Numbered from the stretch's first letter, positions 39,441-48,196 are shown. The stretch is DNA of 64,000 nucleotides from Synechococcus sp. CBW1004 (GCF_015840715.1 NZ_CP060397.1:1550001-1614000), one strand, 5' to 3'. Notes: generated by a model not told the origin, from the sequence alone. Translations and numbers: made by a program.

Positions 39441-40448
39441 ATGGCCGTTTCCCCCCTGCCCCGCCGCCAGCTGCTCCAGCTGGGAGCCGCAGCTCTGCCG
39501 CTGCTGCTGGGCGGCTGCCGTCAGGACCGCCATCGCCTGGCGGCAAGCCGCAGGGACCTGCCGGCGCTGTGGACGGCTCGGCTGCCGCGCGACTGGACCC
39601 TGCAGACCCTGGAGGAGCCGGCGGCGGTCAGCCGCAGCGTGCTTGGCGCGGCGACAGCACGTCCGGATCTGGCGCAGCTCTGGGATGGCTGGGCCACCGC
39701 CCTGCCCGCCTCCGTGCTTCAGCCGTTCGGCGCACCCGAGCTGCTGAGCCGCCTGGCCCCCCTGGCGGGCCCGGTCAGCCGCCTGTTCGCTCCGGAAGGC
39801 GCCCCGGCTCTGGCCTTCCCGTGGGCGGTGGATCCATGGGTGCTGCTGCTGCGCGACCGCCCCGACCTGGCCCGGCGCCATGAGGAGGGCTGGGGCCTGC
39901 TGCTGGACCCCAGCCTGCGCGGACGGCTCGTGATGCCCTCCAGCCCGCGCCTGACGATCTCGCTGGTGGAGGCAGACCCCCAGAGACTGCGCCAGCTGCG
40001 CCGCGCCACCCTGGCCAATGACGAGCGCGACGGCCTCAGCCTGCTGCTCACAGGGGAAGCAGAGGCCATGGTGCTGCCGCGCCGCCGGGCGGTGCCACTG
40101 CTGCGCAGTGATCCACGCCTGGCCGTGGTGCTGCCGGTCCAGGGTGCCCCTCTGGGCTGGAATCTGCTGCTGCGACCCGCCGGCTCCTCGGCACCATCTC
40201 CCCTGACCTGGCTGGAGGCGGCACTGCAGCCCCCCCTGTTGCCGCGCCTGCTGGCCGCAGGCTGGGTGCCCCCTTTGCCAAGGCCGCAGCTGGAGGCTGC
40301 GGCCGCTTCCCTGCCGGGCGAGCAACGGCAGCTGCTGGTCCCGCCCGATGCCGTGCTGCAGCGCTGCTGGAGCCTCCCGCCGCTGACGGAGCAGGAACGC
40401 CGGAACCTGCAACAGCTCTGGGATGAAGCGGCACCATCCCCGCCCTGA
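39441..40448 (+). CDS. Extracellular solute-binding lipoprotein, polyamine-binding-like
   Basis: This 335-residue protein has a twin-arginine, lipoprotein-type leader: SPLPRRQLLQLGAAALPLLLGGC, with RR near 8-9 and the lipobox Cys near 26. The rest resembles a periplasmic binding protein of the PotD/ferric-binding class (FPWAVDPWVLLLR, LLLDPSLRGRLVMPSSPRL). No permease or ATPase is adjacent, so it is an orphan. A GTG start at 39360 would add 27 residues; the ATG at 39441 places the leader at the N-terminus and is preferred. Confidence 0.8.
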   Translation: MAVSPLPRRQLLQLGAAALPLLLGGCRQDRHRLAASRRDLPALWTARLPRDWTLQTLEEPAAVSRSVLGAATARPDLAQLWDGWATALPASVLQPFGAPELLSRLAPLAGPVSRLFAPEGAPALAFPWAVDPWVLLLRDRPDLARRHEEGWGLLLDPSLRGRLVMPSSPRLTISLVEADPQRLRQLRRATLANDERDGLSLLLTGEAEAMVLPRRRAVPLLRSDPRLAVVLPVQGAPLGWNLLLRPAGSSAPSPLTWLEAALQPPLLPRLLAAGWVPPLPRPQLEAAAASLPGEQRQLLVPPDAVLQRCWSLPPLTEQERRNLQQLWDEAAPSPP

Positions 40449-40665
40449 GCCTCCTCCGGCCCGCCGTGCCCCCTGAGCGAGCGATTCGGGCAGCACAGGA
40501 CCGTCCGCCGGAGAGCAGCGGGGGCGTTGCCGGTGAGCACCATCAAGACGCCCTCGGCCCCCGGAGCCGGCGGCGCCAGGACGGGAACCGGGCCCGGGCC
40601 AGCCCGACCGGGACGCAACCCTGGAGGCCGACGGAGCGACTCAGGTCACACAACCCCGAAGCGGC

Positions 40666-41895
40666 TCACCCCCAGAGACGTCGCCGGGGCGGTGCCGCCA
40701 GGAGGCGATGGGTGTCGGCCAGCAGCTCGGGAATCGGCAGCTGCAGCGGACAGCGCGGCAGGCAGTCGCCACACCGCTGACAGGCGCTGGCATCGACCTG
40801 CTCCCACCAGTGACCGGCACGGCCGATCAGGCTGTAGCGCTCGCTGGTGAACGGCACCATGCCATGCCCCACCGCGAGATTGCGCAGCCGCAGCAGCGAC
40901 GGGATCGGCACCCCGTTCGGGCAGGGGAGGCACCGGCGGCACTGGCCGCAGAGGCTCTCCCCCAACCGCTCGCGGCCGGCCGCCGCGAGACGCTCCAGGG
41001 CGAGGCGCTGCTCCGGGCTCAGCCAGGCCCCTGGCGCGGCAGGAGTGGCCGTGATTGCCCGGGCCCAGGCCAGATCGGCGGGCTGGGCCGCACCCAGGGT
41101 GAGGGTGGAGATCCCCTGATCCAGCAGGAATCGGTAGGCCAGTTCGAGGGGATGGAAGGGAGCGCAGTCGGCCAGCAGCTCCGCCGGAGGGTCGTAGAGA
41201 CGCCCCCCCTTGTCGGCCGGGGAGATCGCCATCACGCCGATGCCCTGCGTCAGCGCGGCACGGGCCAGGGGCAGCCGTTCCTGGTCGAACAGATGCAGAT
41301 GCAGGCTGCAGAAGCGGAAGCGCCCGGAGACCAGCGCTTCCTCGATCAGGGCCGTGGCGCCGTGGCTGGAGAAGCCCACCTGGCCCACCAGCCCCTCGCC
41401 TTCGGCCCAGGCGAGCAGCTCGCGGCCATCGCCCCGCAATGTCCACTCCAGGTGCTCCGGAGTGTTGAGGCCATGCACGGCCAGGTTGTCGAGGCGGGGG
41501 ATCGCGAGCCTGGCCAGCAGGGCCCGCAGCTGCTCGCGCGCCGACTCCACGGCCGTGCCGGGCAGCAGCTTGCTGGTGAGCACCAGAGCGCGCCGGCCGA
41601 TCAGATCGCGCTGGGCCAGTCGCTGCAGGGCAGCACCGAGAAAGACCTCCGCAGGGCCGTAGGCAGGGGCGGTCTCGACGTGGTTGATGCCTGCGCAGAC
41701 GGCAGCGTCGAGCACCGCCGCCATCTGCGCTGGACTGTCCAGCGCCCGCATCGTGCCCAGGGTGAAGGGGCTGACCGGAGGCCCCGCCCCGAAGGGACGC
41801 GGCTCGGGTCCTGACACCTGACTCCCCTCGCCGGGCTCCGCAGCTCCGCTGTGGTCACCGCCCTCGGGGGCGGCAGTGCGGTGGTCTTCAGGCAC
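40666..41895 (-). CDS. Aldo/keto reductase with C-terminal 4Fe-4S ferredoxin motifs
   Basis: This 409-residue protein has an AKR barrel (about 45-300): INHVETAPAYGPAE (catalytic Tyr), ALVLTSKLLPG (Lys), NLAVHGLN (His). The tail carries CGQCRRCLPCPNG and CQRCGDCLPRCPLQ, two Cys clusters spaced as in bacterial 4Fe-4S ferredoxins. Such fused AKR-ferredoxin proteins are widespread but mostly uncharacterised; electron transfer between ferredoxin and a carbonyl substrate is plausible. It starts 2 bases after the bifunctional nuclease stop, so they are cotranscribed. Confidence 0.9.
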   Translation of the reverse strand: MPEDHRTAAPEGGDHSGAAEPGEGSQVSGPEPRPFGAGPPVSPFTLGTMRALDSPAQMAAVLDAAVCAGINHVETAPAYGPAEVFLGAALQRLAQRDLIGRRALVLTSKLLPGTAVESAREQLRALLARLAIPRLDNLAVHGLNTPEHLEWTLRGDGRELLAWAEGEGLVGQVGFSSHGATALIEEALVSGRFRFCSLHLHLFDQERLPLARAALTQGIGVMAISPADKGGRLYDPPAELLADCAPFHPLELAYRFLLDQGISTLTLGAAQPADLAWARAITATPAAPGAWLSPEQRLALERLAAAGRERLGESLCGQCRRCLPCPNGVPIPSLLRLRNLAVGHGMVPFTSERYSLIGRAGHWWEQVDASACQRCGDCLPRCPLQLPIPELLADTHRLLAAPPRRRLWG

Positions 41896-41897
41896 CC

Positions 41898-42494
41898 TCA
41901 GGACACGTCCGGGGCACCGCTCTCCCCCTCCTCTCCACCGGGCGGCTCCTGACCGCCGGAGCCGGGTTCGGCATCGACATCCGGTCCGGCCTCAGCTCCG
42001 CCGCTGCTGCGCAGATGCCGGATCAGCTCGGCGGGGCTGGTGCGTTCGAGGAAGCGGCGGAAGTCCTCCTCCTCCTCGGCATCGGCCTCGGCATCGACGG
42101 GCATCGAGGCGTCCGCCACCACCTCCTCCAGCATCCAGATGCCGCTGCCGGTGCGCAGGGCCAGGGCGATGGCATCGCTGGGGCGGGCATCCAGCTCCTG
42201 CGGCTCATCAGCCGCATTGCGCAGCTTGAGCACGGCCCGGAAGGTGTTCTCCTCGATCGTGTGAATGATCACCCGCTCCAGCGTGAGCCCACCGGCCTCC
42301 AGCAGGCTGACCATCAGATCGTGGCTGAGGGGGCGGGGGGGGCGCTCATGGTCGAGCCCGGCGAGGATATTGTGGGCCTGGGCCTGATCGATCCAGATCG
42401 GCACCTGACGGCGCCCGGAGGGGTCGCGCAGCAGCACGATCGGACTGCGGCTCGCTGCATCCAGGGCGATTCCCGCCACCCGCATCTCGACCAT
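41898..42494 (-). CDS. Bifunctional nuclease family protein (DUF151)
   Basis: This 198-residue protein has the DUF151/BFN core: MVEMRVAGIALDAAS, then SPIVLLRDPSGRRQVPIWIDQAQAHNI, HDLMVSLLEAGG and ELDARPSDAIALALRTG. Members from plants degrade DNA and RNA; bacterial function is less clear. The C-terminal 60 residues are acidic and Pro/Gly-rich. The ATG at 42494 matches the family start. It shares a 68-base divergent promoter region with ribE. Confidence 0.9.
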   Translation of the reverse strand: MVEMRVAGIALDAASRSPIVLLRDPSGRRQVPIWIDQAQAHNILAGLDHERPPRPLSHDLMVSLLEAGGLTLERVIIHTIEENTFRAVLKLRNAADEPQELDARPSDAIALALRTGSGIWMLEEVVADASMPVDAEADAEEEEDFRRFLERTSPAELIRHLRSSGGAEAGPDVDAEPGSGGQEPPGGEEGESGAPDVS

Positions 42495-42527
42495 GGTCGC
42501 TTCGCTCCTCGGCGGTGTCGCAGCGCG

Positions 42528-42540
42528 TACGGTGATTATG
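42528..42540. promoter_or_regulatory. Overlapping divergent -10 boxes for ribE and the DUF151 gene
   Basis: TACGGT at 42528-42533 (plus) lies 30 bases before the ribE ATG. CATAAT at 42540-42535 (minus) lies 41 bases before the DUF151 ATG. The two elements are only one base apart, so the two promoters probably compete. Confidence 0.45.
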
Positions 42541-42562
42541 GCCAGAGCGGATGGCACGGCGG

Positions 42563-43249
42563 ATGTTCACCGGTCTGGTGCGGGCTCTCGGGCACCTCGA
42601 ACGCTGCACCGGTGGCGTGCGGGTGCGGCTGGAGACCAGCGGCGCACTCGGAGCGATCGCGCTGGGGGACAGCATCGCGGTCGATGGCATCTGCCTGACC
42701 GTGGCCGAATGCCTTCCGGCGGGGGATGGCGGGGTGGCCGGCTTCCGGGCCGATGTGAGTGAGGAGACGCTGCGGCGCAGCGCCCTGGCGCAGCGGGCCG
42801 CCGCCGGCAGCCGCGTCAATCTCGAACCCGCCCTGCGCCTGGCCGACCGGCTCGGTGGCCATCTGGTCAGCGGCCATGTCGATGGACTGGGGGTCGTGAG
42901 GGAGATCCGCCGCGAGGCGGGCTCCTGGCGGCTGGGCCTGGCCTGGCGCGATCCCTCCTTCGGCCGCTACATCTGTTCCAAGGCCTCGGTGGCGGTGGAC
43001 GGCATCAGCCTGACCGTGGCGGGCTGCGAGCCGGATGGCGGCGCGTTCTGGATCGCGGTGATCCCCCACACGTGGGCGAGCACGACCCTCACGGATCGCC
43101 GCGAAGGCGATGCGGTGAACCTGGAGGCCGACCTGCTGGCCAAGTACGCCGAACGGCTGCTCGCCGATCGCCTGAAAGGAGCTGAGACCAGCGCAGGGGA
43201 AGGGGATCTGTCCGCCGGCTGGCTGGCGGAGCACGGCTGGGGCAGCTGA
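42563..43249 (+). CDS. ribE: Riboflavin synthase, alpha chain
   Basis: This 228-residue protein dismutates two 6,7-dimethyl-8-ribityllumazine to riboflavin. It has two similar lumazine-binding halves: MFTGLVRALG...GDSIAVDGICLTVAE and LGGHLVSGHVDGLG...ASVAVDGISLTVAG. The start is taken at the family-standard MFTGL (42563) rather than the ATG four codons earlier. Length is normal. I use ribE; some authors call it ribC or risA. Confidence 0.95.
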   Translation: MFTGLVRALGHLERCTGGVRVRLETSGALGAIALGDSIAVDGICLTVAECLPAGDGGVAGFRADVSEETLRRSALAQRAAAGSRVNLEPALRLADRLGGHLVSGHVDGLGVVREIRREAGSWRLGLAWRDPSFGRYICSKASVAVDGISLTVAGCEPDGGAFWIAVIPHTWASTTLTDRREGDAVNLEADLLAKYAERLLADRLKGAETSAGEGDLSAGWLAEHGWGS

Positions 43250-43599
43250 CACCCCTGACAGGAACCGGAGGCGCACAGACCCCTCCCCTGCTCATGGCTG
43301 AACAGCAGGACCGGCGGCGGGAGCAACGGCGCCAGGACCGCTCTGCAGCTGATCACCGCCGGAAACGGCACGGCCTGCACCGGTGGAGCACGGCCGTTCC
43401 ATCGCGGCATCGATCCCTCCCAAGTGACCGTTCCAAGCCGCCATCCATGGACGGGGCGCCCGATCCGGACGCACCAGGCCGGGGTGGCGCCGGATCACCT
43501 CCAAGCCCCCCGGCGAGGCCCTCGCGCAGCGGAGCGCAACAGCGGCGTTGCCGCTCAGCCCAGTCCTTGTCAGCCTGTCGGCAGCTGTTGCCGGGCGCC
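43250..43599. other. 350-base gap without a supported gene
   Basis: The frame of the next gene stays open through most of this stretch, but the translation is Arg/Pro/Ser-rich without any family pattern. I see no tRNA, no clear hairpin with a T-run and no good -10 box. It is probably intergenic DNA with the HdeD-like promoter. Confidence 0.5.
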
Positions 43600-44187
43600 A
43601 TGAACGCCGAACTCCCAGACCCGAGGGCCAACGCCGAAGACACCCTGGCCGGCCTCACCCTGGCCGAGGGCATCCTGCTGCTGGTGCTCGGGGTGCTGGC
43701 GCTCGCCTGCCCGGTGCTGGCCTCGAAATGGATCGCCGCGATGCTCGGGATCGCCTTCCTGGTCGGTGGACTGGTCAGCTGGGTGAGCACCCTGGCTCGC
43801 GCCAGCCGACTGCAGAAGCTGGTGTGCTTCTGGCGGCTGGTGGTGGCCACCCTGTTCGTGATCACCGGCTCCTGGATCGTCACCCAGATCGCCTCCGGTC
43901 CGGAGGGCGCGGCCCGACAGGTGGCCAGCCTTGCCCTGGCTCTGGGGGTGGTGTTCCTGGTCGAGGGGCTCGTGGCCTGCGTTGTCGCCCTGGGCAACCG
44001 TCAGGTCAGAGGCTGGGGCTGGGGACTCACCAACGGCATTGTCACCCTGATCCTCGGCCTGCTGATCCTGACAATGAAGCCGCTTGCCCTGATGGGGGTC
44101 CTGGGTCTGCTGGTGGGCATCAGCTTCCTGTTCAGCGGCATCGATCTGCTGGTGTTCAGCGCCAGCTTCCACCGCCGCAGTTCCTGA
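43600..44187 (+). CDS. HdeD/DUF308 family membrane protein
   Basis: This 195-residue protein has six hydrophobic segments in pairs, for example EGILLLVLGVLALACPVLAS, WIAAMLGIAFLVGGLVSW and MGVLGLLVGISFLFSGIDLL. The repeated pattern of short helices with Gly-rich turns fits the HdeD/DUF308 family, known in E. coli for acid resistance; a cyanobacterial role is not established. The ATG at 43600 is chosen because the upstream frame has no family features. Confidence 0.85.
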   Translation: MNAELPDPRANAEDTLAGLTLAEGILLLVLGVLALACPVLASKWIAAMLGIAFLVGGLVSWVSTLARASRLQKLVCFWRLVVATLFVITGSWIVTQIASGPEGAARQVASLALALGVVFLVEGLVACVVALGNRQVRGWGWGLTNGIVTLILGLLILTMKPLALMGVLGLLVGISFLFSGIDLLVFSASFHRRSS

Positions 44188-44263
44188 ACCGGTGGGGTGA
44201 AGGATCCGGGGGGCAGGAATCCTGTGAAAGCCCTGCCCGTCCGGGCGGACGACCAGCTCCCTC

Positions 44264-44626
44264 TCAGTCCTGAGATCCGTTGTCCTCGAGCGGGAGCAGC
44301 CAGATGGCGCCTGTCTCGTGGTGGATCTCGATGCGGAACTCCTGGCCAGGTTCCAGACCCATGCGACGGGTGTAGGCCTGCCCGATCAACAGATTGCCAT
44401 TGCCGTGCACACGGGTGCGGAACTCGGCCTGGCGCCCCTTGCTGAAGCCTCCCCCGGCCAGGGTGCTGGGGAGGGTGTAGCCCTTGGCCGCGACCAGGGC
44501 CCTGTAGAAGCTCTTCTTGAGCACCCGGCCGCTGGGGCCGACGTACCCGCAGGCCCGGGCGATCTGGTCCTCGGGACGATTGCTCAGGGAGCGTGCCTTG
44601 TCGAGCAGGGCCTTGCCTTCAAGCAT
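44264..44626 (-). CDS. AbrB-family transcriptional regulator (cyAbrB)
   Basis: This 120-residue protein has the two parts of the cyanobacterial AbrB type: an N-terminal helical part (MLEGKALLDKARSLSN, then RACGYVGPSGRVLKKSFYRAL) and a C-terminal AbrB-like segment (FRTRVHGNGNLLIGQAYTRRMGLEPGQEF). cyAbrBs regulate carbon/nitrogen balance and inorganic-carbon genes in Synechocystis (family knowledge). Which paralogue this is cannot be decided. The start at 44626 fits the usual ML-x-GKALLDK beginning. A CACAAT box on this strand (44691-44686) may be its -10. Confidence 0.9.
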   Translation of the reverse strand: MLEGKALLDKARSLSNRPEDQIARACGYVGPSGRVLKKSFYRALVAAKGYTLPSTLAGGGFSKGRQAEFRTRVHGNGNLLIGQAYTRRMGLEPGQEFRIEIHHETGAIWLLPLEDNGSQD

Positions 44627-44779
44627 CGGGCCCGCCCCGTCCGCGCTTCTGCCAGCAGCCATGGGTCGGTGGCGACAACTGCCGGATTGTGGCGGAGAAC
44701 GGCGCGGACCGCCAAGGTTTGCCGTGCGCTGGAAACATGGAACCGGCCGGGGCATCGACGGCGCCAAGCCTGAAGCGGC

Positions 44780-45412
44780 TCAGAGCAGATAAAGGATGCC
44801 GTAGAGGACAACCCAGATCCCATCGACAAAGTGCCAGTAGAGCTCAGCTGCCTCAAGGCCGAAGTGCTCGGAGGCAGTGAGACGACCACCTGGCCGCGCC
44901 TGCCACCAGACGATCAGGATGCAGATCACACCAAGCGTGACGTGCAGGCCGTGGAAACCGGTGAGTGCGTAGAAGGTACTGGCGAAGAGGTTGTCGGTGA
45001 GCCCGAAGGGAAGGTTGAAATACTCCACCATCTGACCGGCCAGGAAGGCAGCCCCGAGGCCGACGGTCAGGAGCAGCCAGGTGCGGCAGCCCGAGGACTC
45101 CCCACGCCGCAACGCCGATCCGGCCCGATGGAAGGTGAGGCTGCTGACCAGCAGCAGAACGGTGTTGATCGTGGGCAGCAGCAGCTCCCGATCGAAATTG
45201 GCGCCCTCGGGGAGCGGATTGACCGCGCGGAAGGTGAGATAGGCCGCGAAGAAGCCGGCAAAGGTCATCGCGTCGGCCATCAGGAAGGTGGCGAGGCCGA
45301 ACATGCGGGCGTCGACGTGTTCTTCAGCGTGGCCGGCTGCATGGGCCGGAGCCAGGGCAGGGTCGCTGGCAGCCAGGGGGGCGGAGGTGGATCCCGGGGT
45401 GGTGGTGCTCAT
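44780..45412 (-). CDS. ctaE: Cytochrome c oxidase subunit III
   Basis: This 210-residue protein has five membrane helices, the short form typical of cyanobacteria. Motifs are MFGLATFLMADAMTFAGFFAAYLTFR near the start, and FYALTGFHGLHVTLGVICIL and AELYWHFVDGIWVVLYGILY at the end. It starts at 45412, overlapping the ctaD stop (ATGA), in the order ctaC-ctaD-ctaE. Subunit III stabilises subunit I and proton uptake. An upstream extension of 48 codons lacks homology. Confidence 0.96.
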   Translation of the reverse strand: MSTTTPGSTSAPLAASDPALAPAHAAGHAEEHVDARMFGLATFLMADAMTFAGFFAAYLTFRAVNPLPEGANFDRELLLPTINTVLLLVSSLTFHRAGSALRRGESSGCRTWLLLTVGLGAAFLAGQMVEYFNLPFGLTDNLFASTFYALTGFHGLHVTLGVICILIVWWQARPGGRLTASEHFGLEAAELYWHFVDGIWVVLYGILYLL

Positions 45413-47079
45413 CGCTGATCTCCGCTCCAGATCTGTTCGGCGCTGGCGGCACGGATGTCGAGCGCCGCGGCGGTTTCGCCATAACCGTAGGGATGCTCCA
45501 CCAGGGGCGCGGCACCGATCCAGTTCTCGACCGGGGGCGGTGAAGTGGTGAGCCATTCAGGCGTACGCGCCTTCCAGGGATTGTCGCCGGCGACAGCGCC
45601 GTTGAAAGCGCTGACGATCACATTGATCAGGAAGGGCAGGGTGCTCAGGGCCATCAGCAAGGCACCGACGCTGCTGACCTGGTTGAGGGTGGTGAAGCTG
45701 GGGTCGTACTCAGCGACGCGGCGCGGCATTCCGTTGAGACCCAGCCAGTGCTGGGGAGCAAAGCAGAGGTTGAAGCCGATGAAGGTGAGCAGGAAATGAA
45801 GCCGGCCAAGGGATTCATTCAGCATGCGGCCGGTGAACTTGGGATACCAGTGATAGATGGAAGCGAAGATCACGAAGACCGTGCCGCCGTAGACGATGTA
45901 ATGGAAGTGCCCGACCACGAAGTAGGTGTCATGCACGTGGATGTCGAACGGCACCTGGGCAAGGGCGACACCGGTGATGCCACCGAACACGAAATTGACG
46001 ATGAAGGCACAGGAAAACAGCATCGCGCTGTTCAGTGCCAGCTTGCCGCCCCAGAGTGTGGCCAGCCAGTTGAAGAATTTGATGCCCGTTGGAACGGCAA
46101 TGAAGGAGGTGGCGATCGTGAAGAACAGGCGCATCCACGGCGGCGTGCCGCTGGTGAACATGTGATGCGCCCAGACGATCAGGCCCAGCACGACGATGCC
46201 CATGATGGAGTAGACCATCGTCGTGTAGCCGAACAGCGGCTTGCGGGCATGCACCGGCAGGATCTCACTGACCAGCCCGAAGGCGGGCAGGACCATGATG
46301 TAGACGGCTGGGTGTGAATAGAACCAGAACAGGTGCTGATAGACCACCACATTGCCGCCTAGCGCCGGATTGAAGAAACCGGTGTGGGCGATGATGTCAA
46401 AGCTCAGCAGCACCAGCGTGCCGGCCAGAACCGGCGTCGACAGCACGGCCAGGATGCTGGTGCCGAGCATGGCCCAGCAGTACATCGGCAGCTGCATCAT
46501 CTTCAGGCCAGGACGCCGCAGCTTGAGGATGGTGGCGATGAAGTTGATCGCGCCGAAGATCGAGCTGCCGCCGAGCAGCAGCACACTCAGAATCCAGATC
46601 ACCTGACCCAGCGCCGGCGTGGTCAGGCTCAGCGGTGGATAGGCCGTCCAGCCGGACTGGGCGGCTCCGCCCGCCAGGAAATAGCTGCTGATCAGCAGCA
46701 GCCCGGCAGGAGGAATCAGCCAGAAGGCGACGGCATTGAGCCTCGGGAAGGCCATGTCCCGGGCGCCGACATAGAACGGGATCAGATAGTTGCCGAAAGC
46801 ACCGTTGACCACCGGCACGATCCACAGGAAGATCATCACCGTGCCGTGGAGGGTGAGCACCTCGTTGTAGGTGTCGCGGCTGACGAAATCACTGATCGGA
46901 CTCGCCAGCTCCGTGCGGATCACACCGGCCAGCGCACCACCGAGGAAATAGAAGAGAAAGCCGGTGACCAGATACTGAAGGCCGATCACCTTGTGATCGA
47001 GGCTGAAACTGAAGTAACGCAGCCAGCCCTGCGGCTGCAGGCCTGGGCCTTCGAAGCTGCCGGGAGTGGCGACGGTCAT
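45409..47079 (-). CDS. ctaD: Cytochrome c oxidase subunit I
   Basis: This 556-residue protein has about 12 membrane helices and carries the heme a / heme a3-CuB centre. Ligands are His78 (heme a), His256 (CuB) with Tyr260 in the YSHPAVY motif, His305-His306 (WAHHMF), and His391 and His393 (HFHYI). The K-channel Lys lies in TGIKFFNW. The usual GHPEV glutamate is replaced by YSHPAV, the pattern of A2-type oxidases. It is cotranscribed with ctaC and ctaE, and is the site of oxygen reduction. Confidence 0.97.
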   Translation of the reverse strand: MTVATPGSFEGPGLQPQGWLRYFSFSLDHKVIGLQYLVTGFLFYFLGGALAGVIRTELASPISDFVSRDTYNEVLTLHGTVMIFLWIVPVVNGAFGNYLIPFYVGARDMAFPRLNAVAFWLIPPAGLLLISSYFLAGGAAQSGWTAYPPLSLTTPALGQVIWILSVLLLGGSSIFGAINFIATILKLRRPGLKMMQLPMYCWAMLGTSILAVLSTPVLAGTLVLLSFDIIAHTGFFNPALGGNVVVYQHLFWFYSHPAVYIMVLPAFGLVSEILPVHARKPLFGYTTMVYSIMGIVVLGLIVWAHHMFTSGTPPWMRLFFTIATSFIAVPTGIKFFNWLATLWGGKLALNSAMLFSCAFIVNFVFGGITGVALAQVPFDIHVHDTYFVVGHFHYIVYGGTVFVIFASIYHWYPKFTGRMLNESLGRLHFLLTFIGFNLCFAPQHWLGLNGMPRRVAEYDPSFTTLNQVSSVGALLMALSTLPFLINVIVSAFNGAVAGDNPWKARTPEWLTTSPPPVENWIGAAPLVEHPYGYGETAAALDIRAASAEQIWSGDQR

Positions 47080-47132
47080 CGGAAAGTTGTGTGTACGACA
47101 GGGAAGGATTCGGGAGAGCTGCCCGGGCGGGC

Positions 47133-48023
47133 TCAGGCCACGGGAGCGATGGGCGCAGCGCTGGCCACGGTCGCCGGTGGCGGGGGGGCCGGGGCGTTGC
47201 GCTGCACCCAGGCATCGAACTCATCGGGCTCATGCACCACAACGGTGGAGCGCATCCCTCCGTGATAAGGGCCGCACAGCTCTGCGCAGACGATCGGATA
47301 GCTGCCGGGCTTGGTGGGCGTGAAGGTGAGCACGGTGGTCTGGCCGGGGATCACGTCCTGCTTGAGCCGGAACTGGGGCACCCAGAAGGCATGAATCACA
47401 TCCTTGGCCTCCATGCGCAACTCCACGGGCCTGTCACTGGGGACGTGAAGTTCACCGCTGATGATGTCCGAACCGGGATAGTGGAACAGGAAGGCGAACT
47501 GCATGGCGGTGACGTCGACAGGCAGCGCCACCTCACCCGGATCCAGCAGTCCGATCCCGCCCCAGACGCGGGGCTCTTCCCCACCCTCGGACGCGGAGAC
47601 GGAGGCCTGCTGAGCGGCCATCGCCTGCACCTGATGAGCCATGTGGGCGGAGTGATCATTGAGGGGAGCCATCCCCCCCATGCGCTCATAGATGTCGTAG
47701 CTGTAGATACCGACGAACAGCACAACGATGGCCGGGATGGCCGTCCAGACGATTTCCAGGGGCAGATTGCCCTCGATCGGCAGGCCGTCACCGTCATCGC
47801 CCTGCCGACGACGGAAACGGATCAGGCTGAACACCACCAGCCCGACAATGCCGATGAAGAGGATGGTGCCGATGACGAACAGCACCCGGAACAGATCGTC
47901 GTAGACAGGGGCGTTGCTGCTGGCATCCAGTGGCAGCAGATTCACGTTCTGCCCCACCCAGAAACCGATCAGCACCAGGGCCATCCCCAGCAGCAGGGTG
48001 ATCAGGGAGGAGGGGATCGCCAT
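47133..48023 (-). CDS. ctaC: Cytochrome c oxidase subunit II
   Basis: This 296-residue protein has two N-terminal helices (ITLLLGMALVLIGFWVG and LFVIGTILFIGIVGLVVFSLI). A cupredoxin domain carries the CuA site, CAELCGPYHGGM, with both Cys, the His and the Met in place. There is no fused cytochrome c domain, so a soluble donor such as cytochrome c6 or plastocyanin is expected. An inserted His/Met/Ala-rich loop lies near 115-150. The start faces ctaA across a 173-base divergent region. Confidence 0.96.
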   Translation of the reverse strand: MAIPSSLITLLLGMALVLIGFWVGQNVNLLPLDASSNAPVYDDLFRVLFVIGTILFIGIVGLVVFSLIRFRRRQGDDGDGLPIEGNLPLEIVWTAIPAIVVLFVGIYSYDIYERMGGMAPLNDHSAHMAHQVQAMAAQQASVSASEGGEEPRVWGGIGLLDPGEVALPVDVTAMQFAFLFHYPGSDIISGELHVPSDRPVELRMEAKDVIHAFWVPQFRLKQDVIPGQTTVLTFTPTKPGSYPIVCAELCGPYHGGMRSTVVVHEPDEFDAWVQRNAPAPPPPATVASAAPIAPVA

Positions 48024-48046
48024 CAGGAAAGCGTCGACCGACCTAA

Positions 48047-48052
48047 AGGGTA
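48047..48052 (-). promoter_or_regulatory. Candidate -10 box TACCCT for ctaCDE
   Basis: TACCCT on the minus strand lies 23 bases before the ctaC ATG, predicting a leader of about 17 bases. Confidence 0.45.
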
Positions 48053-48162
48053 TGGGGGTGGACGCGGCGGCGAGAGCGGCTGCCAGCCCATGCGGACAAA
48101 CGGCGGGAAATGTAACAATCAGCTCCTGAGATGTGCGGGATCGCCCATCAGCACAAACTCGC

Positions 48163-48168
48163 TACCTT
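48163..48168 (+). promoter_or_regulatory. Candidate -10 box TACCTT for ctaA-ctaB
   Basis: TACCTT lies 28 bases before the GTG start of ctaA. With the box for ctaC it makes a divergent pair in which each element lies close to its own gene. Confidence 0.45.
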
Positions 48169-48196
48169 GTGACCCCGTTCGGTTGAGGCGTCACCA

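Noticed and set aside
40449..40665. Small gene in the gap between the binding protein and the aldo/keto reductase
   Set aside because: Frames exist on both strands but are low-complexity Pro/Gly/Arg and have no plausible start context.
40708..41814. 368-codon frame opposite the aldo/keto reductase
   Set aside because: It is a shadow of the AKR gene, whose motifs are unambiguous.
43294..43599. N-terminal extension of the HdeD-like protein
   Set aside because: The frame is open but Arg/Pro-rich, unlike the family; the ATG at 43600 precedes the first helix properly.
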